64,000 nt of DNA, taken from NCBI RefSeq assembly GCF_030272615.1, contig NC_081406.1:236509922-236573921 (forward strand), read 5' to 3'. Positions 1 to 12,337 of this stretch are shown in pieces (the first letter of the stretch is position 1; every line of letters begins with the position of its first letter). Below the pieces are notes generated by a model, which saw nothing but the letters and a program-made list of their open reading frames with translations, ran no database searches and was not told the origin of the DNA. A program made the position numbers and the translations under genes. The stretch is from Cryptomeria japonica (Eukaryota; Streptophyta; Pinopsida; Cupressales; Cupressaceae).

Positions 1-128
1 GAAACCCCTTACAACAGGTTTTGAAGGGACCCAAAACCCTCAAATTTTATCATGATCCAAAACTCGAAACAAACAACTACAAAAGATATATCAAAGATAA
101 AAAGCAACCAAAAACCAATCTAGCAACA
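1..128. repeat. degenerate repeat DNA flanking Copia A
   Basis: Short flank left of Copia A. It carries a GGGACCCAAAACCCTC-like stretch resembling the GGGCTCCCAAAACCC motifs at 5700-6110 on the other side of the element, so the element appears to have landed in a degenerate repeat array. Its last five bases, CAACA, look like one copy of the target-site duplication. No gene is visible. Confidence 0.4.
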
Positions 129-1388
129 TGTTAGCAGCAGTCAAGAAGGAAGACAGAGAGGGGGGGGTGAATCACTCATCACCGGATATAGAAAAATTAA
201 ACTCCACAACATAAGCTGATAAAATACAACAATAAAAAGATAAGCAAATTAACACCACAACACCAAGATTTGGATGTGGAAAACCTAGTTAAGGGAAACC
301 ATGGTGGGAACCTACCCATAGTAAGATTATACTTTGTAGTATTATGTGAAAATATTACAATGGGGAATGCACATGCACTCAAGCACACTTCCTGGAGCTC
401 ACTGCTCAAAAGATATTTTCCTGGAAGGCTACAACCCTCAGGAAAGTCTCACTGACTTACAATACGATTCAGAGTACAATTCGAAAGAAATCAACTGCAA
501 TGATAGCATCTACAAATACCTGATGACAATTCTGGTTAAGCACAATTTTCTACTCTGCAACACCAATCTCACCACAAACTCAACACCAAAGGATAAATCA
601 CTTGTTCGCACACAAATATCTCTTTGATAATGCAGACATAAAACCAATCCCAAAACTAAGTGAATAACTCACATATATATATAATTTGTCAACCTTGATA
701 ACAAGGTCAGCTAAACCCTCAACCCTCAACTCATAATTACATAAATTGCATTACATGATACAAGGATCAACCAACAAACCAATACAATGATTTACATCAC
801 ATAGCATGGACCTAATTCAAATTCCTGAATGATCACATCCACCAAAAATCATGCCAAGATCAACCGCAACATGCTACACCACCAAAAATACCGCATAACA
901 TGAAAATCATCACCGGTTGATGAAAACCACCAAAAACTCACACAAAAATCAATGCGGGTCACTAAAACAAATAGGACACGACTAGGAAACACTAGCAAGC
1001 ATGGTAGAACCGTCACCAACAGTTGCACCAACACCACTTAAATCAAATCTTCATCGATAAACATCAGAAAGATCATAACACAACCAATTAGCAACTGCCA
1101 CAAAGAAAGATAACTTTTGGAGCACCAAATAATGAACCATCTGAAATGAAGAAACACAAGATAATCCCAAACAATATCCCAAAACCTCAATATAAGATCT
1201 GATCACACCGGAATATACTGGAGTAAATATCGAATTTTGCAAAAGAGTGATTAGTATAACCAAACTACAAAACCGGATCAGAAGATCTTCCCAAACTCAC
1301 TGGAATAAGTCACAGGAATATGTTGAAATCAATGACAACAACATATCCTAGCAACAGCCATGAACAACCATTTCCAACAACACCAACA
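129..1388 (-). repeat. Copia A 3' LTR (complete)
   Basis: 1260-bp terminal repeat, bounded by TG and CA and matched by 4659-5637. Near its left edge the plus strand has a run of G followed by GTGAATCAC, the complement of the C-run common near the ends of plant Copia LTRs. Small ORFs inside it have no family features and are ignored. Confidence 0.8.
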
Positions 1389-1402
1389 ATCTCCCCCTTT
1401 GG
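1389..1402 (-). promoter_or_regulatory. polypurine tract of Copia A
   Basis: On the minus strand this reads CCAAAGGGGGAGAT directly before the LTR start TGTTGGTG. Position and composition are those of a plus-strand primer for reverse transcription. Confidence 0.7.
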
Positions 1403-1686
1403 TATTGATGGCAACATATGAATGTGAAAAACAGTTAATGCAAAGAAAGAAGATATCACTAGCAAACTCCCCCTAAAATCAAGATAGATAATGTCTTTTT
1501 TCACATGATCTCTCCCCTCCTTTGATAGCAATGCCAAAGATCTCCAAAACAGAAACATGAATCTATCTCCCCTAAGACATGTGACCAAATCAACAGACTA
1601 CTTCAACAGAGGAGAAATACCAACTCATCAATCCAAATAAAAGAATAAGGCTCTAAAATTCACTGGATTGATGCAACTAAATGCAT

Positions 1687-4658
1687 CTAGTTCTCATCGG
1701 GAAGGGTGGATACCCCTAATTTGTCTCTCAAGTAAATAAATGTATCTGCAGGCAAAGGATTAGTGAAAATATCAGCAATTTGTTCCATTGTAGATACATA
1801 TTCCATCTTCACCTTCTCTTCATTGACTTGCTCTCTCAAGTGATTATATTTGATTGATATATTCTTAGTTTTTGAATGGTGCACCAGATTATTTGACATG
1901 TTTATAGAACTGAAATTATCACAATATATAACAGTAGGCTCATCATGGGTAACTCTGACATCTTTCAACATTTGCTTCATCCAAACTATCTGAGTGCAAT
2001 TACTAGGAGCAACAATGTACTCAACTTCAACAATAGATAAGGATACTGAATCTTGTTTCTTGCTAGCCCATGAAACAAATTTATTACCTAAAAAGAATGA
2101 TCCACTAATAGTACTCTTCAGGTAACCAACATCACCAGCCCAAACTGCATCAATATAGGCACACAACATAAAATCATCATTCTTTGGATACCATAAACCA
2201 TAATCCATACTTCCATTTAGATATCTGAACATCCTCTTAACAGCAGTAACATGACCTTCCTTTGGATCAGCTTGCTATCTAGCAGCCATACACACAGCAT
2301 GCATAATGTTAGTCCTAGTATGAGTAAGATATAGCAGTCCACCAACCATAGATCTATACAAACTTTGATTAACTTTTGGAGATTCATCATTTTTGTACAA
2401 TTTGCAACTAGTGACCATAGGAGTTCCAACCAGTTTAAAATCATCTGATCCAAACTTCTTCAACAGTTCCTTCACATACTTGGTTGAGATATAAAGATAC
2501 CTTTTCCTATCTGTGCAATCTACAAACCTAAGAAAAAATTCATCTCACCAATATTAAACATCTCAAATTCTTTCTGCATATCATCGGCAAACTTCACACT
2601 TGTATCATCATCACTACCAAAGATAATGTCATCGACAAAGACTTTAACAATCAGAATTTTAGCATTTTCAATCTTAAAGTACAGATTATTGTCAGCGACA
2701 CTTTTAGTAAACCCCAATTTCAACAAGTATTTTTCTAATCTGGCATACCAGGCTCTAGGAGCTTGTTTCAATGCATAAGTACTTTCTTCAACTTACATAC
2801 CATGTCTCCATCATCCAACAATGAAAATCCATCAGGTTTCTCAATGTAAACCTCTTGCTCTATATTACCATTCAAAAATGCAGATTTGATATCCATTTGT
2901 TAAACCTTGAAATCTTTATAAGAAGTATAAGCGAGTAACAATCTAATAGCTTCAATTCTGGCAACTAGAGAAAAAGTAATCAAACATACTTCTTCTACAG
3001 CTAACCTTCTTCTAGTTAACACACTTTTATTCTTATCACCAATAGTCTGATTCTCAGAATGATTCAATTTAACATACCTCAAAGTCTTATGTTTGTTCTG
3101 ATCCTTAGGCTCCTCCACATATTCACCAGTAGTAGAAGCATCTGGATTAACATTCTCTACCGGTTCATTCTGCTTAGGCTTTTTAGGCTAAATAGGAGCT
3201 AAAATAATATGTTGACCATCATCATAAGCTCTAATCTCTTTTCCAAGGTTCTTATCCACCTTCACATTTGCACTCTAAACTATCTTTCTTAGTCTCTTTT
3301 TATAGCACGGGTAGTCTTTTCTCTTTGTATAATATCCCAAAAAGATACCTTCATCACTTCTAGTATCAAACTTTCCAATATCCTCATCTCTTGATATACC
3401 ATTTTCTACCAAAAACTTTGAAATATTTCATAGTAGGAACCTGACCAAACCAAAGCTCATAAGGGGTCTTATTGGTATCACCTTTGATATGAACTATGTT
3501 AAATGTATAGACTGTGGTGCTAATAGCTTCTCTCTAGTAGACCTTCGGAACATTTCCTTCAATCAACATAGTTATTGGAGCATCCAAAATAGTATGGTTC
3601 TTCCTCTCAACAACTCCATTCTGTTGTGGGGTTTCAGGAGCAGATAGATGTCTTCTGATTCCATGCATCTTATAGAATGAATTGAATTCACCGAAACAAA
3701 ATTCTTCACCTCTATCAGATCTCAGACACTTCAGCTTCAATCTGGACTCAATTTCAACTTTAGCTTTGAATATCTTAAATTTCTCAAATGTTTCTAATTT
3801 TTCCTTCAAGAAGACAACCCACATCATCCTAGAATAATCATCAATTAGTAGCATAAAGTATCTATCACCCTGTACACTTCTAATATTTTTAGGTCCACAT
3901 AGGTTAGTATGCACAAGATCTAGTAATCCATTAGATGTATATTGTTTACTCTTGAAATAAATCTTTGTTTGCTTACCCAACTGACATTCCTTACATATCG
4001 GATTAACAGGTTTAACAATATTAGGTAGATCTCTAACAACTTGTGTAGAACTGATCTTAATCAATGAAACAAAGTTTAAATGACACATCCTCCTATGCCA
4101 CAACCAACTCTCATCTGTCTTAGCAATCAAACAACTTTTCTCACCAGCATTCAAATGAAAAATGTTACCTTCATTCTTAGTCCCGCATGCAATCTCTATA
4201 TCAGACACATTTAAGATCTTGCATTTTCCATCCTTAAATTGTAGAGCATGACCCTTATCAACCATCTATCCAATACTCAAAATATTGTGCTTCAAACCTT
4301 CAACATACAAGACATCATCAGTGTTATGCTTAGCATCAAAATAAATTAAACCTCTCTCATGCATCACGCAGGCTTTGTCATCGCCAAATCTAACTATTCC
4401 ACCATCATACCTTTCCATGCTTACAAATTTGATTTAATCACTGATCATATGATGTGAGTAACCATTGTCAATCACCCATTCATCCTTTTCTTCTACCTTA
4501 GTAGCCAAATCTTTCTCCTCAACATAACAACTAGTAGAATCAATAGGTATAGGTCTATCTTCTTTAATAGCAATAAACACAACTTCATCTCTTTATGATT
4601 CATCATTTGTAACACCTTTATCTACAATATAATAACAGTTCTTCTTGTTCCTAAACTA
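1687..4658 (-). pseudogene. Copia A pol (protease-integrase-RT-RNase H) pseudogene
   Basis: Decayed polyprotein on the minus strand. In coding order: a protease-like stretch with VIDNGYSHHM near 4446-4489; a GAG-pre-integrase motif (WLWHRRMCHLN, with CKECQLGKQ zinc-binding residues) and integrase core with DDYSRMMW, SDRGEEF and PQQNGVVERKNH in 3534-4265; RT with the catalytic FVDDIIFGSD in 2520-2771; and RNase H with YIDAVWAGD and SVVEVEY-like residues in 1687-2232. Integrase-before-RT order identifies Copia rather than Ty3. Frames are broken by several stops and shifts, for instance between 2771 and 3534. Gag and the protein N-terminus are missing. Confidence 0.85.
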
Positions 4659-5637
4659 CCTAGAGCTCACTGCTCAAAAGATATTTACCTAAAAGGATAC
4701 AACCCTTAGGGAATTCTCATTGACTTACAATATGATTCAGACTACAATCTAGAAGAAATGAATTGTAATGATAGAAACTACAAATGTCTGATGACATTTC
4801 CGGTCAAGCATAGTTGTCTTCTCTGCAACACCAATCTCAACACAAACTAAGCACTGGAGGATAAATAACTTGTTTGCACACAAATATCTACAAAACCGAC
4901 ACCCAAACTAAGTAAATAACTCACCTATATATAAAATTCATCAACTTTGATAACAAGGTCCACTAAACCCTCAACCCTCGACTCATAATTACAAAAATTA
5001 CATTACATGATACAAGGATCAACCACCGGACCAATACAATGATTTACATTACATACCATGGACCTAATTCAAATTTCCAAGTGATCACATCCACTGAAAA
5101 TCACACCAAGATCAACCACAACATGCTACACCACCAAAATATCACATAACATGAAAATCTTCACCGATTGATGAAAATTGCCAAAAACTTGCACAACAAT
5201 CAATGCAGATCACCAAAAAAAATAGGAAATGACTAGGAAACACCAAAAAGCATGTTAGAATCATCACCAAAGGCTGCACCAACACCACTTATGAAATCTT
5301 CATCGATCAACATAAGAAAGCTCAGAACATAACCAATCAACAACTGCCAGAAAGAAAGATAACTTGTGGAGCACAAAATCACAAACCATCTGAAATGAAG
5401 ATACATGATATCATCCCAAACAATATCCCAAAACCTCAATACAAGATTTGATCACATCGGAATATACTAGAGGAAATACCAGATTCTGCAAAACAGTGAT
5501 CAGCATAACCAAACTACAAAACCAGATTAGAAGATCTTCCCAAACTCACCGGAATAAGTCACGAGAATATGTTGACATCAATGACAACAACATACCCTAT
5601 CAGCAGCAATGAAAAACCATATCCAACAACTCCAACA
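4659..5637 (-). repeat. Copia A 5' LTR (truncated)
   Basis: Matches 391-1388 with scattered substitutions. It starts abruptly at CCTAGAGCTCACTGCTC after protease-region sequence, so the U5 end, the primer site and gag were lost in one deletion. It ends TCCAACA at 5637. Confidence 0.8.
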
Positions 5638-7700
5638 CAATAGAGATAAATCAATGAAACCTAGCTGAAACAGGAAGTAGCTAAAGCCAATAACTACTGG
5701 CACAAGGGTTTTATCAAGGTTCCCTTAACCTTCAATAGAAACCTAGGGTTTTTCCAAGAACCCATAACCTAATTAATGGGTTTTACAAGGCTCCCACAAC
5801 CAGAATTGGTTTTGAATTGACTCCCACAACCATCAACATTTTGGGTTTTGAAAGGGCTTCCAAAACCCACATAAAAAGGGATTTTTGGGCTCCCAAAACC
5901 CATAGAAGAATCTCCAGGCCATAATTAAAGCGTGTTTCAAACCAAAAACAAAAACTAGCCAAACTGAACCCTTGAAAACTACCAACATCCAACCTATCCC
6001 TGATAAAAGCAAAAAGCATATGGATTTTCCAAGCTCCCTCAACCCTGAAGAGAGTGGGTTATCTAAGGCTCCCACAACCTGAAACCATGGGGTTTTTAGA
6101 GGCTCCCGTAACCTTTCTCTTGAGAACAAGTAAGGTAGTGCACAAAAAATTCTCTAGAATCAACACCTCCATAATTGAGAAAGGAGAAAGACCATTAATA
6201 AGATTATTCGTAGCTCCCAAGCAACCAAGAAACAGGGCCTCCTCAAAGTCCCCACAACACCTCTCAGTCACAAACATAACACCCAACTCCACCTCAAAAG
6301 AAGAAAGGTAACCTCTAGCACCATCCACCTCAATAGGAAGAACCAAAGAAATAGGAGGAAGCTGGGAAAGACACAAGAAGGCCAGCCACAAAGACAGAAT
6401 GAGGGTGGAAAAAATACAGCAAAAAAAAACCACACCCACCATAAACTAAACCTCTGGGTTTCTACCAGGACCCGAGCACCTCTTGAAAATAATAAAATAA
6501 GGGGGAATGAAGGCAACCTCACCCAAAAATGTCAATTGCAGCAGCTGGAAAGATCCAAAAAACCATCTCCTCGCCTCTATAGGAAAGAGGACCACCTCAA
6601 TAGGCTTGAAGAAAGCATAAACTAGCTGCCCAAAACTCCCATTCACTGCCAAAAAGCACAACATTAGATAGGCATGAAAGAACAATAGAAAAGCCTGAAG
6701 AGATTTGGACACCACAAAACTACTACATCCTCCCTTCCTTAGAACCCACATAAGAGGAAAGGGACGAAACCACCCCATCACCGAGGAAGGCCCAAAGACA
6801 AAAGATCACAGGTCACCTTCCCATCAACATCCAAAAACATGTGACATGAGAGAGCCCAATATTGAGGAACAAAGCAGAGCCCCCACGGGAAAACCTGCAT
6901 CCATCCTCATAACCAGCTACGAAAGATTCAACAGCCTCGCACTAGCTCCTGCCATTAAAAACCATAGTATCCGTCTCCACCTCAATAGGAGAGATTATCT
7001 CCAATACCCACCATCTCAACCTCAAAAAAAGATAGGGCCACCTCAATAGGAATAATTAGAAATAACCCAAAATACTGGGATATAAGTGACAAGACTAGGA
7101 ATAGAAAGACACACAGGGTAAAACCAACAACAGTGCATAAGGCCCCCTACAGCTCCAAAGCCCAAAACCAAAATGGAAGGAAACCCACCAAAGCATCAAA
7201 CAAAGGGGGAGAAAAACCTTTGGCTATAAAGACCACTCCACCTGGATCCCAAACACACCTATTGTACCCACTCACGAGCATCACATCCACATCCACATTC
7301 GTAACTTCAACCACCTTTGCAACACCATCTTCCTCACAGGAAATCCTACTCCCTGTGGTGGAATTGAAAAAACCACCACCACGAACCCAAGCTGCAAAGA
7401 GAAAGTGAGGGAACAACATACATGGGAAGCCACAACCATGAGGGGTCATCAATAAGCCAAGCATAGCCACCACAATCAACAGTCCCCATAAAAGAACAAC
7501 ATGAGCTAGCCAAAACAAGGGCTCCTGCCATCCACAAAGCTTTCCAACCAAGCCACAAGGAATAAGAAACAAGGGTGGCCAACACACAGACCAACTGCCA
7601 ACAGTCCCCTCACCATCTGAATCCTCCTCACCATCTTCACCAGCAACTTCGCCTCCAACCCTATTCTTCATTGCTTCTCACATGTGCAGTGTCATTTAAA
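5638..7700. other. degenerate repeat-rich DNA, no supported gene
   Basis: No convincing coding region. From about 5700 to 6115 a motif of the form GGGTTTT...GGCTCCCAMAACC recurs roughly eight times at irregular 30-100 base spacing. From 6325 to 7051 the 14-mer CCACCTCAATAGGA occurs four times (6325, 6592 with one change, 6977, 7038), with a weaker copy near 6571. On the minus strand these encode a recurring PIEV peptide inside short open frames (for example 6059-6442 and 6446-6781). This could be an eroded repetitive gene or an old element; I recognise no domain. Confidence 0.45.
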
Positions 7701-10700
7701 ATTTTTCCAAGCTTGTTTTATATATCAATAGCCTTATGTTACTTCTACATGTTACTAAATTTTGTGTTCATGTCAATCAATATAATCACAAATAAAAAAT
7801 CTAAGCTAAAGTTCCTATATCATATATATAGTCAAGTTGGGATTGAATAACCTATCTAACACTACAATAGTCCATGTTATATATAATATTTAATACTTAG
7901 ATTAAATGGTTTCTTTGATCATGATAATTAATAATCAATATCATTAATTAAATATAACTAAGATATTACATTTGACTTCCTAAAGAATCGAACTACTCAA
8001 TTATGTATTGAAATATTTAAATAGTGGTGTACAAAGTAAATTCATGATTTCATGTATAGTTATTGGGATTGATGTGGTGTTCAAGATATTCAAGTGTATG
8101 AATCACTTGATTAACTTCTAATTTATTAATGTCCACTAAATTGATAAATTATAAACTCATAAATTATATAAGGTTAAAGTTTCTTGTAATAATTGGATGT
8201 ATTATTTGTATCTTATAGATGCAAATGGATAGAAAGAAATCCACTTATAGAGAATTAATTTGTTATCCTTCATTTTATACTAACTATTAAGCTATTTAAT
8301 GATGAATATCGAACAGGTAGGTGAGTTGGCTTGGGATGTGGGTTTGCTCCCCACAGGTCTCAGGTTCAACTCAGTCCCAGTTTTAAGAGGGGAAACTGCT
8401 TGCGGGCTATGGATCCTACTCTCTATTTGATTTTTATTTTTATTTATTTGATTAGTGTTCAATATTTATATCTTATACTCGCTATAAAAGGAAAACATAG
8501 TCTAAAATACTTAGGAATGAGATCTCCTTATACAGTGACTAATAGGATTCCAACACTTGATCCTTCATTGTTGATGGAACAACCTAAGAGATTTTGGATC
8601 ATCCAAAGTAAACATAAATCCATTAACAAAGTCTATGATCAATGGGTTATTATCTATAAGGGTTGCATTTTCTAGCTAATCTTTTATTATTTGTCCTCTG
8701 ATTTATTTCCTATCTAACACATTTTGTAATTCCCCTCTAATGTGCTCTTCTACATTATTGCTTCTTTATGTTGATTTGTATATGTTCCTATTATTGTCTA
8801 ATTTACATTTGGATGTAAATCTATCTATGGTATTTTGATCTTACTATGGATGCTTCATTTTATTGCAGTGTATGACCTTGAGTGCCTATCTTATACGTTT
8901 GATATATGTGGTTCATGATTGTTCTAGATACTTGACGTGTTGGGTTGCCTTATGGTGATTTGTGATTATGTAGTTTCATTGAGATATGTGATGGTATATT
9001 GTGTCTTTGATGATTATGATAAACTGATGTAGTGATTCAGAACTACCATATGTGAGATGCTAATTTGATTAATGATTGGAATGTAACAAGTGATACTAAC
9101 TTGATTGGTTGAATTAAAAGTAGTAAATTATGTTTATGTTATTTAATTATTTTAAAGAGATTAAATCCTAATTAATAGAATTGATTATATTCATGTTAGA
9201 CTCAATAGATGCTTATGATGAAGATGATGTTATAATGCCAACCATTCATGGAATAATCATATGTTTATTGTTGTAATAAAATAATATTGATGTTAAGTAG
9301 TGCAATAAATTAGATGAGATTATTATCATTGATATTTAATTGATGATTAGATGTGAAAACGATGGTAAATTGCATCATTCGAATATATTAGAAAGCATGC
9401 AATGTTAGAATCCCCTTTTGGTTATTTTAATTACTTTGTTATTTTTATGTATATGTATATGTTTGAGAAGGTACACTTGACATATGCACATTTTAGTGGC
9501 TACAAGTATAGGGCATTGACTCCACCTAGCTCTATAGGTCTGAGCATGCCCATATCCTAGATAGTTGTTTCAAGAGATAGCATGTTGGTTGGGCATTAAT
9601 GCTACCCATCCATAGCCATCATTCTAAATTGGATGATTTTTCTTAAGTCATATGATTATACCTTTGGCTACCAATTTCTTAATGTCTGGCTACCCTAATT
9701 CATATTTTTAATGACTACTAAAAATTATTTGTGCATAGTCAGTCATATGTGAATTGTTGTCATTTAATATGCATAAATTAAGGATATTTTAATGCTACTA
9801 TGTTGAATTAATATTTAATTGTGAAATATGGCTTATATGTATTTGATTTAATCTAGAATGCATGATTTTATATTTGGTATCTTTTGGGAGTTAATTGGCT
9901 TTATTAGTCTAATTTTGTTTTAATATTTTTATATTCACACTTCAAAATATGAGTTTATATTTGTATTTTGGGGTTCATTTTCAGCACTTCGTCTATTTTT
10001 CATAAATTTTGCTCCCAAAACCCTACATGTGAAAGTCAAATTGTTCTTTAGAGGAGATTGAATGGATGGAATTTTGTGGGGAGAGGCTCGTTTGAATCAT
10101 GTTGGTGAACTATTTGGGCTATCCGATTTTGATGGCCTCTTTCGGCATGTTTGGCTATCATTTTAATTTTAAATTTTTCTCCCAATTGAAGGTATGAATT
10201 CTTAATTTCTCCATTGTTATTCAATTTGAGTGCTTAAATCTTGTTTGAAATAATTTATGAAACGATTTATAACCCTTCTATTGTTTTAATTTAGTCTTTC
10301 ATTGGGTATTTGAGTTTAAAAATTTTATGCTTTCAAATTTGAAAACATTAGTTTGCATGGGGAAACTATGCCCAAATTTTATTATATGGGTGAAATGGAA
10401 ATTTTATTTTATTTTTGTTTTGTTTAGTAGAGGACCGATAGGTTTTCTCAAATTTTTAACTTATGAAGTTTGAATTTTTAAGCTTTTTGGAGGTCCATCA
10501 ATGGTGGATGGCCTCCATGACTGGTTTTTAGCCAAAGTGGATATATTTGTAAAAGTGATATTTTGATGTTCTAAATATGATTTTATTAGGTCGAGTGTTG
10601 ATATTATATGTGTAAATTTTATTACTGGATTGATTCAGATACATTTTTTGGCAATATGGTCAATTAAATGTATTATGGTTCTATGTAAAATGGAAATGTG

Positions 10701-11167
10701 AATATGGTTATTTGATGTGTATTGAGAATTGTTAGGTTCAATTGATCAAGTAATTTGTCTTGCATATTGTTAACTTTATCATTTGGTTTCATTTTTGGAT
10801 TTCTTGATCCTATGGTAGGTAATATGGTCAATGTTGGCAGTGGTGTCCAATGGGGGTCAAGACACAAAGGGATATCCAAGCCAACTCATTAGGAATTTTA
10901 GTTAACCAAGTGAAAATAGTAATTAAAACTTCGGCTGGGATAACATATTAAACAATATTAAGTCAATTCCCCTCTCATGCCTTAAGTTCTCATATAGACT
11001 AAGGATTAGTTGGGAAGGCCGGATAATACATGGGGCATTGATATGCAATGATAGAGTATCCTCATCTATATGAGATGACTACTCAATTCTACATGAGTCA
11101 TCCCTTCCAACGATGTGATGACACTCCTCGCTCTTGTTTTCTATGTACCTAGCCCTATAGATATGTG
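7701..11167. other. AT-rich intergenic DNA
   Basis: About 3.4 kb without a supportable ORF, dominated by AT-rich sequence with many stops on both strands. The only recognisable item is the tRNA-like head near 8316. Text around 9440-9620 and 10900-11160 is less AT-rich and could be old LTR sequence, but I found no second copy in the window. Confidence 0.4.
8316..8400 (+). repeat. tRNA-derived SINE-like head
   Basis: The sequence contains an A-box-like GGTGAGTTGGCTTGGG, a perfect 6-bp anticodon-type stem TGTGGG/CCCACA (8337-8342 and 8350-8355) around a 7-base loop TTTGCTC, and a B-box-like GGTTCAACTCA (8363-8373). Spacing fits a tRNA-related RNA polymerase III promoter. The T stem does not pair well, so a SINE head or decayed tRNA is more likely than a working tRNA gene. 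No clear tail or flanking repeat was identified. Confidence 0.45.
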
Positions 11168-12315
11168 TGTTGCAAGTTTGGTTTGAATGATATATTGATT
11201 TGTTGTCATTGATATCAATATGCTTTGGCTGTCATTAGTGACTGGTTGGTATAGTTAATATTGAGTTTCATTGTGCAGTTGTGTTGTGATATTTTCTCTG
11301 CATATCTTCTATATTATACATCTATTCATGTGGTTTAGATATGTTTTTAAGTAGTGTTTCAAGATGCTAAATTCAAAATTTGGTGCTTCGGATAATTGTG
11401 CTAAGGAAGTTGCATTTACTAGTGTGTAATGATGTTTGATGATTTTTCCATGTGAAATGCATGCTATGCGTTGTTGAGGTTTTGGAGATAAGTCGATAAT
11501 GTCCTTAGCTTCATTCTATTCAATTGACACAAGTTATTGGGCTTCAAAAGCGTGGTCTTAAAGTTTAATGGTCTTTACTCTAAGTTTGGTCGACCTTGGG
11601 TGTTTACATTTCATGTTATTGCTACGATGATTATGGATCATTGTGTAACATGTATGATTCTTATTCTAGTCTTAGTTAAGATGTGTTGTGGTCCACTTTA
11701 CATTCTTTCCCATCACAGGAATATTTAGTGCCGCCAATATTTGAATTGTATGTGGTTAAGATTCTTAGTCGACCTTGGGAGATTTTGCATTTATGAGGAT
11801 GATATAAATAAAGGATAATTTCTTGGCGATGACATATTTGATGTGTCTGTGAAATGTGAGATGGAAAGGAAGTCAGTCGTGGCATATGTGTATGTGATGA
11901 AGGTGTGTGAAAGATGATCTATCTCCCTAATTGTTTTGATAAGTGTTGTTTGAGTTGGTGATAAGTATTGATCAGTGTGGACTTTCATGTGTTAGATACC
12001 GGAAGAAGTGATTTGAAGGTATCTACAGATCTTACAGTTGTAGAGGTGCATCAGTGGTGGATTCTTTTTTTATTATTCTTCATCTAAGCATTCTTCGTGG
12101 TTTTCCCCTTGATAGGGTTTTCCATGTAAAATTTAGTCACTCATTGTGTATGATATGGTATGTTTTTCATGTTCTTTCACTCTCATGTATATTTTTTCTG
12201 TATTAGATGATAAACTTAAGTTACTATGGATATGATTAAAGGAAAAAATTTGGATTTCTTTGTACAACTGATTCACCCCCCCTCTTAGTTGTCTTGTGCA
12301 TAAGAACATTCAACA
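11168..12315 (+). repeat. Copia B 5' LTR
   Basis: About 1.15 kb starting TGTTGCAAG and ending TTCAACA. The end shows the C-run followed by CTCTTAG seen also at the Copia C LTR end (52185-52200), and is followed by a TATCAGAG primer site. The start was placed by likeness to the Copia C LTR start (TGT, then GTCATTGAT a little further on) and is less certain than the end. Confidence 0.6.
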
Positions 12316-12328
12316 ATTTCTATCAGAG
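12316..12328 (+). promoter_or_regulatory. Copia B primer-binding site, mutated
   Basis: ATTTCTATCAGAG directly after the LTR resembles the plant initiator-Met primer site TGGTATCAGAGC, with the TGG changed to TTC. Compare the intact version at 52213-52224. Confidence 0.6.
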
Positions 12329-12332
12329 TTTT

Positions 12333-12337
12333 GGTTC
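12333..12337 (+). repeat. target-site duplication of R, left
   Basis: GGTTC, repeated at 25101-25105 after the 3' LTR, and again at 43228-43232 after the duplicated 3' LTR in unit 2. Confidence 0.75.

Larger units (their letters stand above)
129..5637 (-). mobile_element. Copia-type LTR retrotransposon A, decayed and internally deleted
   Basis: A Ty1/copia element read on the minus strand. The left copy is the 3' LTR (129-1388, TGTTAG...CAACA on the plus strand), followed on the minus strand by a purine tract (1389-1402) and pol remnants in Copia order: protease, integrase, RT, RNase H. The right copy (4659-5637) is the 5' LTR lacking about 260 bases equivalent to 129-390. The primer site and most of gag are gone, so a deletion joins the LTR to the protease region. 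Flanks CAACA (124-128) and CAATA (5638-5642) look like a 5-bp target duplication with one change. The element cannot encode working proteins. Confidence 0.85.

Noticed and set aside
6059-6781. Minus-strand ORFs of 85-127 codons as candidate membrane proteins (hydrophobic, Leu/Phe/Trp-rich).
   Set aside because: The hydrophobicity follows from reading purine-rich plus-strand sequence in antisense; no start context, family motif or second copy supports a gene.
7133-7671. Overlapping ORFs on both strands (91 and 174 codons).
   Set aside because: Low-complexity composition and mutual overlap; neither shows a recognisable domain.
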